The notes beneath the pieces were generated by a model. The model was not told the DNA's origin. It did no database searches and was given only the letters and a program-made list of their open reading frames with translations. 64,000 nucleotides of DNA, from the NCBI GenBank assembly GCA_963678705.1, contig OY783211.1, positions 13,964,603-14,028,602 on the forward strand, given 5' to 3'. This document shows positions 52,901 to 61,900 of this stretch, in pieces (position 1 is the stretch's first letter; each line of letters starts with the position of its first letter). The position numbers and the translations under genes were made by a program. This stretch comes from Panorpa germanica (Eukaryota > Arthropoda > Insecta > Mecoptera > Panorpidae).

Positions 52901-55900
52901 CCACGAGTAAGGATTAGCATAGCTGGGATCATCATCTCACGAGTAAGTAACTTAAAACAATTATATTTTATATTATTTTGTAACAATTTTTATTTTTAAA
53001 TATTATTGCTTACATAAGATAACAAATATGTAAATAATTTTATGTAATATAAACGTAACAAATATGTAAACGTTATTTCATGTTTCTTATGAATTAATAG
53101 AAAACATCCCCCACGCTTCACGGAATTTTATAAACTTAGTTTTAGATTAATTACAAAAACCAAAAATTCTCTTTAAGAGACACTTTTCAACGGAGTCCAT
53201 AATCAAAATTTCGAGTTGTTTAATTATTTAACTTAAGTAGTTGTTTAAATAAAGGAAATGATTTTCAAAAATAAAGTATAATTGTAAATATTGATAGATT
53301 TAATTGTTGATAAAACAAATTTTGATTTGATGAAACGCATCTATATATTTTCCATAGAATTCAAATTTTTCTTTTAGGACATATTTTGTAGAAATACGTA
53401 TGAATGAATTCATACCACTTGGTTTTAAAGACAGAGAAAGCGGTAGAAGATGTTACACAATTAATTCACGCGGAAAGCATCAATGCCACTATATGATAAA
53501 TTGACTATTTTGGAAAATATACTAAAGTATTTTAAATTCATTTGATTCAAAATATTTCTCAATTTCATTGGTTGGTTGATTTAATAACGGAAAAAAGACA
53601 AATTTTGCTTAATACTGGTATCACACTGGAACACACTACGTTCTCATTTTAATGTCTGAGTTGGTCCTCCTTTAACTTTATGTATCCGAAAAGGACAGAC
53701 ATAGTTATGAGAGAGATTGGCGCGTAGTCTGTTCCAGTATAAGATAAGCGCGTTTATACGTAACGAAGAAATAATACTAATCTATAATATATCATTTAAA
53801 ATGTAACAACTTATAAGAGAGATTTTATATTACTCTATAATTAATTAAAAAAGTAAAAAATGAAGAAAAAACTTAGTTAGTATTAAGAACAAAGCCTGCG
53901 TCGTCATCAGTTTCAATACCAATTTCCTCAAACAAATGTTTCTTTGATTTTGGGTAACCTTCCAAAATGGAATCACTAATTTCAGTACAAATTCTCTTTC
54001 TCTTTCTATATTCAGTTACAGCTTTTTTATGAGCTTTTTCAATTTTGTTTTTCTTGTCTGGATCAACCTTAAATTAAATATAAAGATTGTAATATATTGC
54101 ATTCTGTTTGTGATTATGAATCAATATTAAAATCCTTACCTCAACTCTATTTTCAGATAAAAGTTTAAGCTTTTCTTTAAGCTTCTCAATTTCTTCAGAA
54201 AGCTTTTCCTTTTCAGAACGAGCTTCTTCTGTTGTCATAGAGCTTTGTAACAATTTTAATTCATTTTCAAGTGATTTTAATTTTGTGTCAGTTTCTTTTA
54301 ATTCTTCCGAAGTTTGATTACATTTTGCTTCTAATTCTCGGATCTCTTTGTCCATCTAAACATTTAAAAAAACTGCACCTTTAGAGAGAAATAAATAGAA
54401 CGCCTCTTGAAATAATGGTAATCCAACAAATGTCGATTTGTAGGAAATTCTTCTTCTTTTTTAAAGAATCTTATGGCATTTGGGGAAAAGAAGAAGAGAG
54501 AAAAGCGAAGGGAACAAAACTTATTTTCTTTCGTTTCTGCTCCTTTAAATCTTCAATCGTTCCTTTAAAGATCTTTTCAAAATATGTAGGGTTTACTTTA
54601 TTACCAAAAAGAATAACGCAAATATAAACGGAGACAATTTTTTTCCTAAACCTCATTCTGACATTTACCATAGTCATCTATCATCACTTCAGAATGGCTA
54701 GACCAATATGGTTAATTCTTTTTTAAATGTTCGTTATAGTCTGACTAAAGTTTTTGGGAAAGAGAAATTAGAAAATTTGCCCGAAAAAGTTATGGAAAAA
54801 GTTGAAGTGCTTTCTTCTATGGAATGTTTGCTATTATGTGCGTATATTCAGTTGTTTATTTTCAATTGAATTGTAGAAAAATATCCAACGGATCAATTTT
54901 TGTAAATATCGTTCAATTTCTGGTGATAATTACTCTTCATTAAAACTCGAATCAGATCCAGTAAACAATTTTCTCTTTGGGCTCGTGGGACGTATTTTTG
55001 TAAATTATTCTATCACTCCCACCGGAAAGGAATGTGGCTTATCTATCCTGAGTTGTTAAAATATGACATGCTATAAATGTTTGTTTTGTTTGACAACTAT
55101 AAATGATTGTAAACGAAATATGAGAGATAGAGGACATGCAAAGCGTAACAAATAACTTGTGTACAAAAGTAGTGTTAGGAATTCAGCTACCATGAAACTT
55201 CTAAAATATTTAATTGATATAAATAGAAACAATTACGAGAATAAGGTAGTTTAATAAAACTTTGCTTAATTATTCTTAGATTAAAGACAAATCATATGAG
55301 CCTGATTATATTAAAATTGACTACGTAGTTTATATAAAAAACGAAATCAAAATTTCGTTATTCTAACACGGGCTTTTATAGAGAATACATATATTTAGGA
55401 GAATTTTTGTTTGAATTCCAAACGTAACGCAGGAACTTCATGAAAATTTTATTTGTTTGATATCCATACAAATGTATCGAATTCATTTCAAAACCAACAC
55501 TTATGTAATAAAAACGTGGAGATGGATAAGTACATACTTAGCTAAATTAAATTGATAGCTTGTTTATTCAGAATTCAAATTGCTTATTAAAATTTGCTAA
55601 AAAAACATTGTTATATAAGAAATGATTGTATTTGGATTATTCTCAGCACGTTCTCTAAATAACAAAAAACCTGTTGGAATGTTTTAATGATTATCATGAT
55701 AAAACTGATTTGTTGTTCATTTAATATGTCACACTGTTACCACTCAATAAGTTTGCAGGTTTACATAGATGACAGTATTGACAAATCATATAATGACATA
55801 CTCAGCATTATATTATCTAATGCTTTTGATTGAGTTTAGGGTAAACTAACCAATAAACAAGCACGAGGGGTAGAAATTCACATAAAATTAAATTAACTCT

Positions 55901-58900
55901 CTGTATAGCTTGAAATGTTACAGCGACAGATATCGCTAACATGTTCATATACTTCATTTACGACCTTTATCGGAGCGAACACGAATCCTTTCTAAACTAA
56001 AACATTGCCAGACTTGTAACAGATAAGATTCAGTCTAAATGTTGATGATTACCATTATCTCAGGGCGAAATTTTATTTTCAAATGTAAACTATGTACACG
56101 ACGTTTATTTACCTCAGTCATGTCAGCAACATCTTCTTGTACTATTGCATACACTTTCTGTTTACCATATGTTTTTTCAATAATTCTTTTATTAGCAACT
56201 AGAGTATCAAGTACTCTTTGTACTTCAGTTTTTCCATATTTTTTATGTAAATTCATAACAATATCATTCGCAGAATAAGGACGATTTGTATCTTGTAGGT
56301 ATTTGCAAACTGCTTCAGCTGCCATACTTGTTGATTATCTGGATTCTTAAATTAATAATCAAAAATAAAATAAAAAACATAATTAAAATTTAGATGTGGA
56401 TAATAGAGAGTAATGATGAACGAACTAAGATAAAAATGGGGTAAAAATGAAAAATATTAGAATGGGAAATATCAACACACGTCTTGGAGCTTGGAGCTAA
56501 AAGAGCCAATTTTAGATTTAGACATTTAAGACCGAGTGTTTATCAACAAAAATTTTAATTCCAATTGCTATAAAGTAGAATGTTTAGCTTAGTGACATAT
56601 TTGCATAGAATCTAATTTTGACAGGAACTACCTCTTGGGAAAAAATTTAGTATTTTCAAGAACAAAATGCCATTGACTCTTTAAGTTCCAAAGCACAAAT
56701 AATATCTATAACATTAATAAATTCTACCATATTTGTGTGTTACACTTAAATAATACATACTTTTCATATTTATACTGTACATTTCTAATTCAGTAGAATA
56801 CTTAAACAAATTTTCTTCTTTTTGCCTAGATGATATATTGGTAATATCGTTGTAAACTGATTGTCGAAATTAGACTAAATAGACTAAAATCATAGACAGA
56901 ACTTTTCTGACTAATTTGGGATGTTCTGATTTTAAATATTTTGTTTACCAGTCCCATATTATGATTTAGGCCTCTATCTTTAAAAAATGGCGACTAAGAA
57001 CGATTCTTTTTCAATATCTCTTTATTAGTGGGCCTAAAGATAATAGACTACTGATAGACCACTTAATTTCCTACTATTTGTGTATTAATATTAAACCTAT
57101 TATAATATATAAACATATCATATATCATTTAAAAGGATTTTTAACGTTCTACAACTTTTTTTATTTATTCTATTATTAAAATCAGCACACCAAAATTAGT
57201 CAGAAACGTTTATTTATCAACTTTTCCGCCAATTTGTTCCATTAAGGGATTTACAGGATTTAAGCGATTTAAGATACATTTCTGGATATTTGTGGCCAAG
57301 ACTACAAAATCCACAAAGTCCACAAAATATGGCAAGAGGGAGAGGAGTTATAAATTTCGTGATGTCGCATCTAAACAAAAATTTGACTTCCAAAAATAAG
57401 ACCCAATAAGATTTTTTTTTAAATATTATAGGACGTGATAATAACGAGGACAGGAGCTTAAGAAATATTGAAGTTTGTGTGACGTAACTTATGGATGATC
57501 CCTAATAGACTGTATTAAATTTCTTTAAAAGACAACTGCTTTAAAGAATATAGTATTATCTACCACAGAATTAAAAGAAAAAGTTAGATTTACCGAAATT
57601 CGACTAGAAGACCTTAGTCGAAGTTATAGATTAAAAAAACAATTATGAACACATAAGTAATATTTACATAAAGCAGATAACGAACTTGATAAATACATTG
57701 TTATTATTAAAACACGAGATCAAAAGGTCAAACATTACAATAAGATTCCCACATAATAACGTGTCCTCACAGAAAACCTTAAATCATATTTTTTACTTAT
57801 TAATTCAGATGTAGTCTCTGATATTATAAAAACGTTTTCAAAAAGGTCACCATTACATATATTTGATAAAAAAAACACATTTTTATAATAATATAAAAAT
57901 GTAAATAATAAATAACAAAAGTTCTTTGTCGCATATAGCTTTGATCACATATAGCTATGTTTTACTCTAAAGATCTTTCCTTGAGTGGTACATTGTACAT
58001 CTTAACAAATATACTCGTACAGACAAATAAACCGAACGAACCGAACACCTTCTTTTGTCGTTCTACAAGGACAACATAATTATACGCATGTCATTTGCAT
58101 CACGATAATAATTATAAATGTTTATAAATATAAATATTGTCAATGAATAATTTTTATTCTTGATTTAGTTGTAAGTCAAGGTTGAACTGTGTGAGATGGA
58201 TTCTGAATCCATGGAAATCTGAGATTTATTATGTCTTTGGCAATGAGCATTGAGCTTCATTTATATTTATTGTGATTTGTTAATAAATAAACAAATGTTG
58301 AGCGTTCATTTTATAATATAGCCTCTTATGACACTATACACTTTATCGCCCGCCTTAGAGTGCATTTATTTAGGATCTTACCATAGGACAGTTACAATAT
58401 GGATTGAAATCGTCAAAAGGCTGCAATTATTTTTTGAACTTTGTGTTTTTTTTAAACCCTGCACTTGCTAAAATAACGAAATGCTTTTTCGAATATTTGT
58501 ACCATCTGCACAGGTTCAGAATATGTGTTAATCGTTTGCATTTTCATCTAGAGTGGTTTCTCTTTTATGTATCTTTAACGATAGTAATCACGCAGACTAA
58601 TAAGAGAGAAAGAGAGTTAGCGTACCACACCATCTATCAGATAAGGACGTAATGTGTCACCCGTTAAATTTGAAGTAAAACTATTTCCGGCCATATTTTA
58701 ATTGACAACCTGAGAAAACTGTATTTCTCTAATAATAATTATCTATAAAAATTGTATTTTGATTAAAACATAGATAGACGTAATAATCGGATAGCTGTCG
58801 GATCTCGTACTAAAATACAAATACCAAGCAACAAGAGCAGTTATTTTAAATCAATAGAAAAACGCAATATTTCCATGAAAAGTGGTGTTATTTTTATTTT

Positions 58901-61900
58901 AGTCTAAAGTACAAACTCTGAGATTAATAATGAAATACAATATCTGCCAAATGTCATCGAAATATTGCGTTTTTCTATTGATTTAAAATGACCGCTCTTG
59001 TTGAAAGACCTTATACAAACTACCATATAACTTTTCCTTAAACTTTACAATTAAATAACCAGATTTTAACTGAACAAATGCCAGTCAAAGCTTTAGAGAT
59101 TTTTAAATACAGTAAAATTTAAAGAATTATAACAATGTATTGTGAATTTAGTACGTTGTATTTTGATCTTTCAATCATAAAATCAAAGACAAATCATGCA
59201 TCAAATGAGTAAATCTATTTGCACAGTAATTCTACCTTTCCTTTTATATCGATTTGACCTCATCCCGTTGGCTATGACCCTAATCAATTGTAAATATTTC
59301 CTTGTGACTTGCATGACCTATCAGACAATATGTGTCTTTGAATATACATGTTAGAAAAAAAATTAAAAACACAAATGAATGTGTTATTAGCAAAAGGCCA
59401 TCCTGTTGTTGTGTATTGTTATTATTATGAATAAAAAATTAATATCGATAGAAAAAATATAACATTGATTTTAGCATGTTGTTAAACAATTAGGTAATTG
59501 TTATGTTTTAGAAAGATATCTATATTTATGTTATACTGAATATCTTTCTGCACGATTGTGTTGCTATTTCGTTTAAAATTGTTAAACTTAATCACTTCTT
59601 CCTGCCAAACTGAACGACGTCATTCCAAAAACGATACGTGAATGTGAACACATGTCTTGTTCATCTAACTATCCGTATTCCAAATGGAACGGAATGAAAC
59701 CCAGCCCATACGTTTGAAACGACCGTCCGTGGTCGGCTTAACAAAGAAACAACGAATGGAACGCAGTTTAAGGAATAATCTCGCCAAGCCACGCGCACGA
59801 GTGTTGTTCTCATTCCCAGTGAGATTTGTGAGGTTAAATATTTAAACTCTATTTTAACCCACAATTCCTAGCGCTTTTATTTTCAAAAATGAAAACTTTA
59901 TGTAAAACTGCCATAAGATACATAAGCTTAAATATTTATTGTTTAGAATAAGGATTTCAATGTCTAATAATATTTATTTCTCCCCACATAAGACATTGCA
60001 AATCAGAATAATTCCTTTATATCTATATATAATTATGCATTGTTATTAATTTTTTTTAAATTATCGTACAATATAAAATTAGAATAACGAAACGAACAAC
60101 CTATTATTTCTATTGAAAGTAACAGCTAATGGAGAGTCTGAGGATTCCAGCTAATGACGCAAGGTGTTTCTATTACTAATTATAATTCTAAACAAAAACT
60201 GTTAGTAATTTTCATCATGACGAAACCCAAATAATTTAGTCAAAATTTCTGTAAAACTTTACCATATATTGATAAATATGGCTACAAGGATCTCAAATGT
60301 ACAAATATTTTTTAATAAGTCGCAATGTCACAGGAGAGACTAAGAATTAGAATATTCAGTCTTGATCCTTTAATCATTAAACAAAATACAAATTTAGAAA
60401 AATATACCTGCGTGTGATATCACATCAATGATTTGCCATCTCTTTTATACAACAAAGATGCAAATGAGAGTGTGTGAGAGAGTGATACTACGATCTGGGT
60501 AGTGCATACCATCCAGTTTTATATTATGATTATTGTAAAAAAAGAAAAATAATCTGAATTAATTATTTCTTCTATGACGTCATACGAAAAGCGTCAAAAT
60601 TGACATTCAAATTTTAATTAGCTATATCTCCGCCAACTTTTGCATATTTAATAAAATAAAAACGCCAATATACATATATTAACCTATATTTCAATATAAA
60701 ATTTAAAAAAACGATCATTACTATATGAAAAAAAAACTCTGAAACACCCTGTGTCACTGGAAACGAATCTTAATGTTGAACATAATTTTAATTACACATC
60801 AGTTAATAAATAACTGAAGATACTTCATACATAAATAACAAATAAACAAACCAGGAAATAATTTGCAAACGAATTAAAATATAATATAAGATACTAAATA
60901 AAACTTACTTGGTATAAAAATATTTAAAGATGTTGTAGATGAACTGAAGCAGCTTGGGGCTTGGATCAAACCTTCATCAAAGGTTTACCTGTAACAAGGA
61001 CAAAATCAACATTAAATCAAATCATTAGAGTAAATCGTAATTGTTATGTTGTTTTGCTAAATTTAAATGGGCATATACGTTCTTATTGTTTGCCTGAATT
61101 TATAATTATATTATTGTAATCATTTTGTGAATAAAAAACATAATTAAGATTGGAATTAATTTCATTGGATTATTTACCAATTACGATCTAAAGACAAAAG
61201 ATAAATTCGTGTAATATTTAAGAACGTTCTTAAGAAAATCACTTTTCTTGAAATTAAATAAGTGTATAGGTTTCAGAAACTTTTAAGGAAATAATTAGTT
61301 TTAAAAAATGGAAATTTCACGACAAGTATATTTGGGTACCTTGTGCAATTAATTTAAAATTGCATGTAATGGAGAAAATTATCATTTCAATTGAATATGG
61401 ATCATAAAACATCAAGCTTTCAAATAACAAAAATAATTGACATTTTTATAAAAATATCACATCACTCGTAAGTTCAGCTGTTCACGATATAAGATTTGGG
61501 AATCGCCGCATGAGTAACCGGGAATATTCAAAGGCATTAGGTCCACGTTTTCAGGCTATGTACTCTAGCCGTGTTGTCAACTGTATCCAATTCAATTAAA
61601 AATATTTTTCATATGCATGAAAAAAGTAATAACTAATATAATATTACGGAAATTATTTAAACTACGGTGATTAATTTTATTCAAATAACATCATTAAACA
61701 AACAATTAACCATCTTATTATTTTCCATTTTCCAGGGCCGAGACGCAACTCCATATTTGGAAAGAAATCGTGTAGGCAGAGATGCAATTGATTCAGCTGC
61801 TGCACTAACAGATATGGGCAAATATTTATTTAGAGAACGAAGACTTCCTGTTTATGATATTGCTGTTGCTGTCACCAAGTAAGTTATTATCAAACAATAA

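Larger units (their letters stand above)
52943..61735 (+). other. Intron 6 of the metalloprotease gene (about 8.8 kb), hosting HOP2
   Basis: This intron contains the complete HOP2 gene on the minus strand (53873-56325). It also holds a small TIR element (53612-53743), a family G piece (57315-57510), a family E element next to a family D element (58570-59010), a GC-richer segment (59610-59850) and a family C copy (60240-60712). A minus-strand exon candidate lies at 60911-60988. Confidence 0.8.

Noticed and set aside
56039..56278. 79-codon frame on the + strand
   Set aside because: Exact antisense of HOP2 exon 1.
59661..59864. 67-codon minus-strand frame
   Set aside because: Falls in an unclassified GC-richer segment; no domain, splice context or conserved motif.
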